Assembly (NCBI GenBank): GCA_964626735.1 | Contig: CAZVIJ010000014.1 | Coordinates: 1-33,064, forward strand | Reading direction: 5' to 3' | Length of the DNA: 33,064 nt | From: CAZVIJ01 sp964626735 | GTDB lineage: Bacteria > Patescibacteriota > Dojkabacteria > JAOAGR01 | Shown here: in pieces, positions 25,462 to 32,886 of the stretch | Position numbering within the stretch: position 1 is the first letter of the stretch | Layout: each line of letters starts with the position of its first letter | Program-made: the position numbers and the translations under genes | Notes under the pieces: model-generated | Database searches by the model: none | Seen by the model: the letters and a program-made list of their open reading frames with translations, nothing else | What the model was told of the DNA's origin: nothing

Positions 25462-26427
25462 ATGCACACGATTGTTTCTTTGCTACCGACGGATTATCCC
25501 ATTTACCAAGGCAATGTTGGGCCGAACGAGACAAGGCCATTTCCCTTCGGGAACAAACGTTATGCTGAAGTCACGATTGACGAAAACTCCGGTAACGGAT
25601 TGGTATTGGTATCGCACTTTACGCCGAATAACCAAGCCGATGATTACGAGGTAACCGTAGGCATCGGCAGAGAGCCTGACCGTTATACCCTCAAACGGAT
25701 CGGCGAAACTGCTGAAGACAGAGATTTACGGGCAGCCGAACAGGCTCGTAGGACCGCTGAATCATATCGACTTTCCAATACCTTGGGGCCTATACTGCAA
25801 TCGATGCTCACTGAGTCTCCTAAGGGTATCGTTGACCATGAACGATACGCCCATACGGTCAATCACCTGATGAGCGAAGGTTTGAGAACTGCACGCTACG
25901 TATCATCAGCTTCTATCATTACCATCATGCATACCGGACGGGGTAGGGCTACTTCAGTGGATATTCAGGGAGCGTATTACCAACGGGTAGGCGACTCTGT
26001 TGCTCGATTGGTGAACGGACTCGTAATCGCATCGGGGTATGCGAACGGACATACCCTCAATGTTCAAGGAAATTCTACCGATGAGCATATCATCGAAGGC
26101 ATCCACCAAGATGGTAGCGTATTGAGCGCTGTGGTACCGCTCTTGAAAAGAAGGAACATCGATATTCTTTCCAGAAACCCCGATACCGCGGAGGAAAGCG
26201 AGTTGAGCGGAGTTGAACATTACGGCGCCTTACTAGCGCAATTCATGAAGGATGGGTTTGATTTGGAAGCGTTAGCACGCGATGGTTATGCCGAGGGATA
26301 TTCACTTGAATCTCATACGCACTATCGCCTCGATATGTTCGAAGAACGCTATAATATTCTTGCCGAACTGCTTTCGTACGGGCATTACGGTTCGGTTCTT
26401 CTTCGAAGGGTAAGCAGCAGACGATAA
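25462..26427 (+). CDS. Hypothetical protein, 321 aa
   Basis: Unrecognised soluble protein. The N-terminal ~80 residues are beta-rich (KRYAEVTIDENSGNGLVLVS, DDYEVTVGIGREPDRYTLKR). A helical segment follows (ETAEDRDLRAAEQARRTAES), then alpha/beta, ending in helices with several Tyr/His residues. It starts at ATG 25462; an in-frame TTG at 25456 lies inside the -10 box. It ends 24 nt before the convergent ABC ATPase gene. Confidence 0.65.
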   Translation: MHTIVSLLPTDYPIYQGNVGPNETRPFPFGNKRYAEVTIDENSGNGLVLVSHFTPNNQADDYEVTVGIGREPDRYTLKRIGETAEDRDLRAAEQARRTAESYRLSNTLGPILQSMLTESPKGIVDHERYAHTVNHLMSEGLRTARYVSSASIITIMHTGRGRATSVDIQGAYYQRVGDSVARLVNGLVIASGYANGHTLNVQGNSTDEHIIEGIHQDGSVLSAVVPLLKRRNIDILSRNPDTAEESELSGVEHYGALLAQFMKDGFDLEALARDGYAEGYSLESHTHYRLDMFEERYNILAELLSYGHYGSVLLRRVSSRR

Positions 26428-26451
26428 AGCACGCGGAGTTTTCGCGCCGTT

Positions 26452-27426
26452 TCAACCTTCGTATGCGACGCGGATGATATCCTCAAGCCTCGGCTCGTTT
26501 ATGTTGAGGTCGTCGAGATCGTATTTCGAGAGCAGCATCGCCGCCACTTTCGAAGTATCCTCGCGAGGTACGAGAATCGTTGCCTGCGGGTAGTTGAACG
26601 ATTGCACTTCCCCAAACTCCTGCAGCTCTTCCTCGGTTACCCTGGAATTGAATGTCGGAGCGAGGATTTTATGGCCTGCGTACTTCCTGATAAGTTCCTC
26701 GGTTGCTCCATCGAATACCAGCTGTCCGTGATTGATCATGATGACGCGGTCGCAGATTTCCTTGACGTCATCCATATAGTGGCTGGTAAGTATGACGGTA
26801 GAGTTGTAGCGCTTGTTGTACTCCTTGATGAATTCCCGTACTTTCTTTTGGACGATGACGTCGAGACCTATGGTCGGTTCGTCGAGGAAGAGCACTTTGG
26901 GAGCGTGGATGAGGGCTGCGACAAACTCGCATTTCATCTTTTGCCCGAGAGATAGACGTCGGGTTTGCCGATATAGTACTTCTTTAAGATCGAGCAAATT
27001 GACCAGCTCGTCGAGGATTTGCCGGTACCTTTCTTCGGGGATTTCGTAGATTTCCTTATGGAGCTTGAAGGTGTCGATGGGGGGGAGGTCGCTCCAGAGC
27101 TGGTTCTTTTGCCCCATGACGAGAGCGATCTGCTTGAGGAATTCCGGATTGCGTTTGTACGGGTCGTAACCCAATACGTTCACTTCTCCCGAAGTAGGAT
27201 AGAGGATGCCGCTCAGCATTTTCAAGGTTGTCGTTTTTCCCGCACCATTCGGCCCGATAAATCCTACCATCTCGCCTTGGTTAATGGTGAATGATATATC
27301 CTTTACTGCTTCGACGAGCTTGGTCTCCCGCTTGAAAAATGATGCGATGCTTCCTTTCAAGCCCTCGGGCTTGTTGTGCACCTGATAGCTTTTTACTAAT
27401 TTCTTTACGCTGATTGATTCGTCCAT
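26452..27426 (-). CDS. ABC-2 type transporter, ATP-binding protein
   Basis: A 324-residue ATPase subunit. Walker A is GPNGAGKT (58-65), the signature is LSLGQ (158-162), Walker B is VLFLDEPTIGLD (178-189), and the switch histidine is H216 in LTSHYMDD. A C-terminal extension of ~90 residues follows, as in drug/polymer exporters of the NatA/DrrA type. It begins one base after the stop of the permease gene (ATG 27426); an in-frame ATG at 27444 inside the permease gene is an alternative. It forms one operon with the two permeases. Substrate unknown. Confidence 0.93.
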   Translation of the reverse strand: MDESISVKKLVKSYQVHNKPEGLKGSIASFFKRETKLVEAVKDISFTINQGEMVGFIGPNGAGKTTTLKMLSGILYPTSGEVNVLGYDPYKRNPEFLKQIALVMGQKNQLWSDLPPIDTFKLHKEIYEIPEERYRQILDELVNLLDLKEVLYRQTRRLSLGQKMKCEFVAALIHAPKVLFLDEPTIGLDVIVQKKVREFIKEYNKRYNSTVILTSHYMDDVKEICDRVIMINHGQLVFDGATEELIRKYAGHKILAPTFNSRVTEEELQEFGEVQSFNYPQATILVPREDTSKVAAMLLSKYDLDDLNINEPRLEDIIRVAYEG

Positions 27427-27427
27427 G

Positions 27428-28243
27428 TTAGGTTGCTGATGCATAAAATTTAATCATTCGATTCCAGAGCAGTAGTGCGGCCGTGAAGAAGATCGCCGCA
27501 AGCAAGGCTGCAATCCAAAGCATACGGAAGTCAATCGCGTGGAGTATCGTGCTTGCCGGAACGCCCGCGATGAACACGACCGGGATGATATACATGAACA
27601 GTATCCGTAGCCAACCGACATATACGCTTGGAGGGTTTGCCTTAAACTCAGTGACGACGTGCTGTCCGATGCTAACCAGGCTTTGCGCGTTCAAGAAATA
27701 AAACGTGAGCGAGGAGAAAATAACGAAAATGGAGTAGGCAATAACAAACCCGAATAGAACCATCACGAGCGCAACAACAACGGCGATTGGGTTGAACGAT
27801 ACGCTCAGGTGGAAGAGTGAGTAGATCATCAGGAATATCCCGGAAAGCATCGCTACAAACCCGGTATAGTACGGCATCGAGACGCTCTGGTTGAAAAGCG
27901 GGTTGATGGGAAGCAGGAGCGATTGGTCGAGCTCGCCGTTTTTGATTTTTCTCGGTAGCTGCTTGAGGTTGAAAATATAGAATGCGCTGAGCAAGAATTC
28001 CGACGCAACGATATTGAGTCCGGTAAAGAACAGCACTTCGTAATACGTCCATCCGGCGATACCTTTAACATTTGCGTAAACGACTTGGAAAAAGAATATC
28101 AGGACGATTTGGTGGCCGAATTCTACCAATAACTCGATCAAGAAGCTTACCCGATATTGCGTCGCGCGGATGAGTGCGAAACGCATGAGAATACGATAGA
28201 TCCTCAGGTACTTTCCGATTGTCCTAACCGCCGAACGCAGCAT
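27428..28243 (-). CDS. ABC-2 type transporter, permease 2
   Basis: A 271-residue protein with six hydrophobic segments, of the ABC-2 membrane family often found as a pair with a second permease and one ATPase. The basic N-terminus (RTIGKYLRIYRILMRFALIR) precedes the first TM helix. Its start overlaps the end of permease 1 by 20 nt. An AAAGGA sequence 10 nt before the ATG, inside permease 1, could serve as a ribosome binding site for this internal gene. Confidence 0.88.
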   Translation of the reverse strand: MLRSAVRTIGKYLRIYRILMRFALIRATQYRVSFLIELLVEFGHQIVLIFFFQVVYANVKGIAGWTYYEVLFFTGLNIVASEFLLSAFYIFNLKQLPRKIKNGELDQSLLLPINPLFNQSVSMPYYTGFVAMLSGIFLMIYSLFHLSVSFNPIAVVVALVMVLFGFVIAYSIFVIFSSLTFYFLNAQSLVSIGQHVVTEFKANPPSVYVGWLRILFMYIIPVVFIAGVPASTILHAIDFRMLWIAALLAAIFFTAALLLWNRMIKFYASAT

Positions 28244-29021
28244 AACGCTTTAATCCTTTCTTCCATATGAAATATCCGATCGCCGCGAACAGCAACGACC
28301 AGGCGAACAGCTGGAGCAGATCTTGCGTAAAGTACATGCGAGGATCGCGTTTTCCAAGAAAGTAGCTGGTCGGTACGTAGTAAATGAACTTGAACGGCAA
28401 TATGTTGAAGAGGGTCTGCAGGGTATGCGGCAGGAATTCCAGGGGAAAGCTTGCCCCTCCGAGTATCGCGAAGGTGATGTATTTTGCATGATAGAACGCC
28501 CATGTATCGTCGACCCAAAACGCCGTCCATGCAATCAGCAAGTCCATGAAGAAATGCATGACAAAGGCAAGGATCCCGAACAGAAGCGCGAACTCGATTC
28601 CTGCAGAACTTATTGATGTCGTCGTAAAGTAGCCGATGTAGATGAATGCGGCAAGGTAGAGCGGAGAAGTGACAAGGAGGACGCTGATTTTGTTGCCGAG
28701 GGTTTCGAAGAACGATGCGGTCCAAATGTTGTATGGCTTGATGAGCAGGTTGGAGAGAAATCCCGATTTTATCGTCGGCGCGATTTCGTCGGAAATCGTG
28801 CACATCGTAATGAAGCTTACGAGCGGAATGACGATATAGTAGAGGAGCGCTTCGCTCAGGTTGTAACCAGCAACGCTTTCATTCGTTCGGTAAACCGATG
28901 TCCAAAGAACCAGGAAGCTGGCGACGGAAAACCCTTCGACGACAAGGCGCCCAAGAAAGTTCGTGCGGTATTCGAGCGTTGTTGCGAAGGTATTCGAGAG
29001 AATTTTCAGATACTTCCGCAT
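28224..29021 (-). CDS. ABC-2 type transporter, permease 1
   Basis: A 265-residue protein, first gene of the exporter operon. Six predicted TM segments and the N-terminal MRKYLKILSNTFATTLEYR are typical of the ABC-2 permeases in two-permease systems. TATACT (29032-29037) ends 10 nt before the ATG, so a leader of only a few bases is expected. Two regulator genes lie just upstream on the same strand. Confidence 0.88.
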   Translation of the reverse strand: MRKYLKILSNTFATTLEYRTNFLGRLVVEGFSVASFLVLWTSVYRTNESVAGYNLSEALLYYIVIPLVSFITMCTISDEIAPTIKSGFLSNLLIKPYNIWTASFFETLGNKISVLLVTSPLYLAAFIYIGYFTTTSISSAGIEFALLFGILAFVMHFFMDLLIAWTAFWVDDTWAFYHAKYITFAILGGASFPLEFLPHTLQTLFNILPFKFIYYVPTSYFLGKRDPRMYFTQDLLQLFAWSLLFAAIGYFIWKKGLKRYAAFGG

Positions 29022-29031
29022 GGTTGCATTT

Positions 29032-29037
29032 AGTATA
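29032..29037 (-). promoter_or_regulatory. -10 box of the ABC exporter operon
   Basis: TATACT, 10 nt before the ATG at 29021. Confidence 0.45.
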
Positions 29038-29097
29038 TACCATCCATGAACAAAAGATAGATTGATAAACCGTGTTCGATAGAACTACCGCAAACCG

Positions 29098-29796
29098 CTA
29101 CTCTCGACATTCAGTTTGCGCCGCAAGCGCTTCAATCAGTACGTCATCGACAATAAGCCGGTAGCCTCCCGTGCGTCTTGAGGCTTCAATCCTGACTGCC
29201 TGATTCGTGTCGGCATCCAACTGCAATTTCTTCTTTACCCGATGCACGAGGCCTCGCAAATTCGTTTCGTCATACACGTTGTCGCCCCAGATAGCGCGAA
29301 TCAGCTGATGATTCGGTACCGTCGCATTCCTTCTCGTTGCGAGCGCATGCAGGAATTTAAGTTCGAGGTCGCTCAAGAACTCAACTTGCCCGTCACATCG
29401 TACTACTGCGGAGTAAATAGACGACTCCAACCCTATAAGCGCCTGAAATCCGTCGGCTACATTCGGGAAAAACGAGCGGGGAACGAAGTCGGTAAAAATA
29501 TACCCTTGTCCCGGACGATACAATCGGTACCCTTCGTACGTTTCCGAAGGCGCCTCCAGGTAATGAGCCAACGAGCTCATCGAGGAGGTTAAATAATGAA
29601 TGTAAAATGGCGGACAAGCGTCATGAATTCCTTCGATCATGTTTTGCTGGCTGAACGACCGGTGCTTATTTCGGGAAAAGAATGCGAGTACCTTGGCCTC
29701 ATGGGAGTTCGGAACAAATGTTTCGCCGTTCGCGCCGACGACCGGTTCGCGCAATCTCCAATCGTAGCCTGGCATGCCTGATGAAACCGTAAACAT
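29098..29796 (-). CDS. Tandem winged-helix regulator, OmpR-type C-terminus
   Basis: A 232-residue protein without a receiver domain. The C-terminal domain (~138-216) follows the OmpR/PhoB DNA-binding fold: FLSDLELKFLHALATRRNATV, recognition region TNLRGLVHRVKKKLQLD, and wing ending TGGYRLIV. Residues ~20-101 look like a diverged copy of the same fold, ending RPGQGYIF. A paralogue lies upstream. TATAAT is 5 nt before the ATG. Control of the adjacent ABC exporter is an inference. Confidence 0.75.
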   Translation of the reverse strand: MFTVSSGMPGYDWRLREPVVGANGETFVPNSHEAKVLAFFSRNKHRSFSQQNMIEGIHDACPPFYIHYLTSSMSSLAHYLEAPSETYEGYRLYRPGQGYIFTDFVPRSFFPNVADGFQALIGLESSIYSAVVRCDGQVEFLSDLELKFLHALATRRNATVPNHQLIRAIWGDNVYDETNLRGLVHRVKKKLQLDADTNQAVRIEASRRTGGYRLIVDDVLIEALAAQTECRE

Positions 29797-29801
29797 GCCG
29801 G

Positions 29802-29807
29802 ATTATA
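29802..29807 (-). promoter_or_regulatory. -10 box, gene 29098-29796
   Basis: TATAAT, 5 nt before the ATG; TTGCCA at 29827-29832 is a possible -35 element. Confidence 0.65.
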
Positions 29808-29855
29808 CACATATGGAGCATTATTATGGCAATATAGAACGGTTGTGATGTAACT

Positions 29856-30419
29856 TCAGCTTTCCCTAAAGCGGTATCCGACCCTGTGCGTTGTCGAGAG
29901 GATATATCGGTTTTTGTCTTCATCTCGCAGTTTGAGCTTGTTCCGTAGCGAGTTTATATACACCCGGGGGGAGTTGCTGTTGAGCTGCGGTGTCCAAAAG
30001 TAGCGTCTCAACTCTTGTTCGGATACCATTCGATCTTTGTGAAGGACAAAGTGCCTCAGAAGCGCGTATTCCAATGGAGTCAGGAACAACACCTTGCCGT
30101 TCACGTCGACGACTGCCGATGCGAGCGCGTCTTCGGGCACTTCTTCAAATTCCGCGAATCCGTTCGAGAAATGCGGAAACGCCGGCTGCGGCTGGAAGTT
30201 CGTCAGCACATGACGTCGTCCGGCTTTCGCAAAACGGAATGTCGTTGCCGGCGAAGGCTCACCCAGTTCGAGATACTCTTTGTTCAGAAAATACGCTTGC
30301 CCGAGCGAATTCTCCCGATACAAGATACCGTGCTTCTGGAGAATCAATTTGACTAAATGAGGCCGGTCTAACGGCACATGGTGATGTTCGGCAAAAATCG
30401 ATAATCCCGCCGATAGCAT
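29856..30419 (-). CDS. OmpR-type winged-helix regulator, paralogue of the next gene; true start probably upstream
   Basis: 187 residues from the first ATG. The C-terminal domain is a classic OmpR/PhoB winged helix (LTPLEYALLRHFVLHKDRMVS, VYINSLRNKLKLRDEDKNR, THRVGYRFRES). No receiver domain. Upstream of the ATG the frame stays open to 30533. Its translation (ISDGLVGYTFNPDTSEPILG, then VNGVAFEP) aligns with the start of the paralogue (VSSGMPGYDWRLREPVVGA, then NGETFVP). The real protein therefore probably begins near 30509-30521. Only ATA, ATT or CTG codons are available there, and a TATCAT box lies 5 nt before the ATA at 30509. Confidence 0.75.
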   Translation of the reverse strand: MLSAGLSIFAEHHHVPLDRPHLVKLILQKHGILYRENSLGQAYFLNKEYLELGEPSPATTFRFAKAGRRHVLTNFQPQPAFPHFSNGFAEFEEVPEDALASAVVDVNGKVLFLTPLEYALLRHFVLHKDRMVSEQELRRYFWTPQLNSNSPRVYINSLRNKLKLRDEDKNRYILSTTHRVGYRFRES

Positions 30420-30543
30420 TGCCGACGGTTCGAACGCTACTCCATTTACGCCGAGTATCGGCTCTGATGTGTCTGGATTAAAGGTATAACCGACCAGTCC
30501 ATCTGATATTTGGTATGATATGTTTACGTTATTCTATGTAGGG

Positions 30544-30825
30544 TTAAATTGCCGGGATAAACAACGGCTGTCCGCATCTCGTGCATGCTTTGTCCGCAAA
30601 GTAGCTCTGGAGATTATTTTGATCGTAGCTGTATACCGTATGAGGCCAAACGAGAGCGCGTAATAGTATCGTATTCTGCGCAGCGCAATTAGGGCATGTT
30701 CTTGCTATTTCCTGATCTGCCTCGTCATACGCTGGTAGTGGTGAATGATCATCGCTTCTCGGCGTCTGATCATCGCCTGTGAATACTTGTCCTTGGTCGT
30801 AACCGTAATGGTCGAAAGTTGCCAT
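30544..30825 (-). CDS. Small zinc-ribbon protein, 93 aa
   Basis: Two CxxC knuckles, TCPNCAAQN (near residue 48) and ACTRCGQPL (near residue 82), form a zinc ribbon at the C-terminus. The N-terminal 45 residues are acidic and low-complexity. Function unknown. The start at 30825 (MATFDHYGYD) is fixed by TATAAT 6 nt upstream; the frame is open to 30930, but that extension crosses the divergent promoter. Confidence 0.65.
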   Translation of the reverse strand: MATFDHYGYDQGQVFTGDDQTPRSDDHSPLPAYDEADQEIARTCPNCAAQNTILLRALVWPHTVYSYDQNNLQSYFADKACTRCGQPLFIPAI

Positions 30826-30831
30826 GCCGCG

Positions 30832-30837
30832 ATTATA
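30832..30837 (-). promoter_or_regulatory. -10 box of the zinc-ribbon gene
   Basis: TATAAT preceded by CTGG; 6 nt to the ATG. Confidence 0.7.
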
Positions 30838-30880
30838 CCAGAGGACATACAAATGGAGGTCGATGTCGCTTGAGGTAGTG

Positions 30881-30886
30881 TATAAT
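30881..30886 (+). promoter_or_regulatory. -10 box, gene 30893-31429
   Basis: TATAAT, 6 nt before the ATG at 30893, 43 nt from the divergent box at 30832-30837. Confidence 0.7.
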
Positions 30887-30892
30887 CCCCTC

Positions 30893-31429
30893 ATGCACAA
30901 ACGGGACGATGTTTTAATGGTTGTCAACAATTGCCTCGATTATCATGAACTCCCGTTCGATGCGAACATGGCATTTGTGGAGCACGATGGTAAAGAGACC
31001 TTTAATGTCAGGTCAGTTTTGCCGGAAAATATATTTCGCGTCACATACCGCATTTATGAAAAAGGTCCCCGATTTTTCACGGCTCAGCAAGAGAATATCG
31101 GATTGGTACGGCAGGTTGCCCAATACCCTTTGGAATCGGTACTTTTACTCGACGCTTTAGAACGTGCCGGTTTTCTGCTTGGGTGTACCACTGCAGAAAT
31201 ACACGATACCACTTTCGAATTGGAACGCTTTTGGCTCTGGTTCGGCTACCATGTAAATCGCAGTTCGCTAAAGTCCCAGTATATGGAGAAAGATATCGAT
31301 CTTTTGGCAAACCAACAGCGAATTGACTGGCTAAGGAACTTTCTGACGGCTAATGCACAGACGGATGAAAGCCAAGCGGCTAATTCACAAGCGCCATTCT
31401 ACGAACGCGCGGTACTCTTGCTTCGTTAA
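30893..31429 (+). CDS. Hypothetical protein, 178 aa
   Basis: Unrecognised. The start at 30893 (MHKRDDVLMVV) is set by the TATAAT box, shortening the open frame that reaches 30824. A beta-rich N-terminal half is followed by helices rich in Trp/Phe (FELERFWLWFGYHVN) and a low-complexity Gln/Ala-rich tail. It ends 9 nt from the convergent gene. Confidence 0.65.
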   Translation: MHKRDDVLMVVNNCLDYHELPFDANMAFVEHDGKETFNVRSVLPENIFRVTYRIYEKGPRFFTAQQENIGLVRQVAQYPLESVLLLDALERAGFLLGCTTAEIHDTTFELERFWLWFGYHVNRSSLKSQYMEKDIDLLANQQRIDWLRNFLTANAQTDESQAANSQAPFYERAVLLLR

Positions 31430-31438
31430 CGCGCGTGT

Positions 31439-32068
31439 TTAGCGGTCAATATCGATAGTAACCGTATGCTGAACGGCGCGTGTTACCGGGTGGTACTCAT
31501 CGAACCCGAATTTCACCGATGGCTCGTCCCAGTGTTTCAAATCGACAGTGAAAACCATCACGAGTATGTCTGATATTATGGAGCCTGGGCGAAGGGTAAT
31601 TTCGACATCTCCATACGGATAATCTTGTACTCCCGCCATATGCGGATCTTGAGACAGGAAAGATATTTCTTCCGCCATTTCTTCGATGAGCATCGGAGAG
31701 TTTGTGTTCCGCATTCCGACCAACCCGTGTTTTTCTTGGCTCAATACCGCTTGCGGCAGATGGTGTTTGGGGGATCTTCGCGTGAGCGGACTTGCGGCAT
31801 CGACATAATAAAGCGATGCGAATATCGGCGCAGTTGTTTTGATTGGACTGATACGCGACTCGATCGATTCCGGTCCGGGAAGCTGCAAACCTTGTGGGTT
31901 CATCACGGGCATATCCAAACCGAAAGTTTTTATCATAAGGGTAAGCATCGCAGGCTCGGTGGTTGAACCGTCCGGCGTAGGCGATAGCGACTCGGGGCTG
32001 ATATATGTCAGACCGTTGTAAATTCTCCCGTGGGCGGTATGGACGATTAGGTTCTGGAGCCGGTTCAT
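31439..32068 (-). CDS. Hypothetical protein, three-copy paralogous family
   Basis: A 209-residue protein most similar to the product of 11570-12232 across its C-terminal two thirds (see ISDILVMVFTVDL and DEYHP), and more weakly to that of 9462-10139. The Pro-rich middle and beta-rich C-terminus are shared. TATAAT is 5 nt before the ATG; the gene is divergent from the DUF3800 gene. Confidence 0.65.
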   Translation of the reverse strand: MNRLQNLIVHTAHGRIYNGLTYISPESLSPTPDGSTTEPAMLTLMIKTFGLDMPVMNPQGLQLPGPESIESRISPIKTTAPIFASLYYVDAASPLTRRSPKHHLPQAVLSQEKHGLVGMRNTNSPMLIEEMAEEISFLSQDPHMAGVQDYPYGDVEITLRPGSIISDILVMVFTVDLKHWDEPSVKFGFDEYHPVTRAVQHTVTIDIDR

Positions 32069-32073
32069 ACGTA

Positions 32074-32079
32074 ATTATA
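32074..32079 (-). promoter_or_regulatory. -10 box, gene 31439-32068
   Basis: TATAAT, 5 nt before the ATG. Confidence 0.65.
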
Positions 32080-32117
32080 CGGTTTAATCGTTCATTTGTG
32101 TTGAAGACCTTATTTGG

Positions 32118-32123
32118 TAAAAT
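32118..32123 (+). promoter_or_regulatory. -10 box of the DUF3800 gene
   Basis: TAAAAT, 7 nt before the ATG at 32131. Confidence 0.5.
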
Positions 32124-32130
32124 CGTGATT

Positions 32131-32754
32131 ATGCTGGTCTTTATTGATGAATCTGGTGACGCTGGCTTCAAGACGACTGCAGGGTCAAGCAAGTTTTTTG
32201 TCATTGCGCTAATAATTTTCGATGATGATTTGGATGCAGAAGAAACAGCCTTATGTATTAAACGGTTAAGGCAGAAGTTGGGAAAAGATGACCGATTTGA
32301 ATTTAAATTCAATAAAACAGATCGTAATCTAAAGATACGATTTTTCGAAACTGTCAGCAAAATGAAGTTCAGAATTCGCTCGATTTCGTTCAACAAAGAA
32401 CTCATTTACAGCAAGACATTACGATCTGAGAAGGAAAAGTTCTATAACTACGCACTGCGTAACGTACTCGATATGAATAACAATACTATAAAAAATGCCA
32501 AAATAAGATTAGATGGATTAGGGGAGAGGAAATTTAAACAAGAACTCGTAAAATATTTACGAGATAAATTGAATAGCGATACTAGGCATGTGATGAAGAA
32601 CCTTAAATTTCAAGATTCGAGATCGAATGTTCTTATTCAATTGGCCGACATGATTGCCGGAGCTATTAGACGATCGCATGAAAATGAATCCGATAAAGAA
32701 AACTTCATCAGGTTCTTCTCGAAACTAATCGAAGACGACTGGGAGTTTAAATAG
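32131..32754 (+). CDS. DUF3800 family protein
   Basis: A 207-residue protein. The N-terminus MLVFIDESGDAGF (D6, E7) and the late motif IQLADMIAGAIRR (D173) are the conserved acidic signatures of DUF3800 proteins, which are thought to have an RNase H-like fold. No function is established. Base composition differs from the surroundings: 32461-32520 is 25% GC against 53% in 31981-32040, which suggests horizontal transfer. The start at 32131 follows a TAAAAT box by 7 nt; the frame upstream to 32005 overlaps the divergent gene. A folded-RNA-like element begins 4 nt after its stop. Confidence 0.85.
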   Translation: MLVFIDESGDAGFKTTAGSSKFFVIALIIFDDDLDAEETALCIKRLRQKLGKDDRFEFKFNKTDRNLKIRFFETVSKMKFRIRSISFNKELIYSKTLRSEKEKFYNYALRNVLDMNNNTIKNAKIRLDGLGERKFKQELVKYLRDKLNSDTRHVMKNLKFQDSRSNVLIQLADMIAGAIRRSHENESDKENFIRFFSKLIEDDWEFK

Positions 32755-32757
32755 ATC

Positions 32758-32824
32758 GACCCAGTTTCTATTCTTACGATCGTAAGAAACGCACACCATA
32801 CGGTGACAATTCGAAAACTGGGTC
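32758..32824 (+). ncRNA. Structured element: closed stem enclosing two hairpins (multibranch RNA or complex terminator)
   Basis: The outer arms GACCCAGTTT (32758-32767) and AAACTGGGTC (32815-32824) pair perfectly over 10 bp. Inside are a perfect palindrome of 18 bp (32771-32788; stem TTCTTAC/GTAAGAA, loop GATC) and a small hairpin CACC-ATAC-GGTG (32794-32805). Together they form a three-way-junction shape. Only a short T run follows (TTT), so it is not a standard terminator. It could be a small RNA or an RNA site linked to the DUF3800 gene. Confidence 0.5.
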
Positions 32825-32874
32825 TTTGTATAAGTATTGTATCATAGGGGTTACTAATAAGGTAGTCTTCATGA

Positions 32875-32880
32875 GATAAT
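32875..32880 (+). promoter_or_regulatory. -10 box of the gene at 32887
   Basis: GATAAT, 6 nt before the ATG at 32887. Confidence 0.5.
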
Positions 32881-32886
32881 GTGCAG

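Noticed and set aside
31497..32405. 302-aa minus-strand frame across 31497-32405
   Set aside because: It is a shadow of the 31439-32068 and DUF3800 genes: no promoter box, and it overlaps two better supported genes.
32758..32824. tRNA gene
   Set aside because: The 7-bp end pairing GACCCAG/CTGGGTC and a TTCGAA near the 3' side are suggestive, but no 5-bp T stem, no D arm and no anticodon arm of the right size can be drawn.
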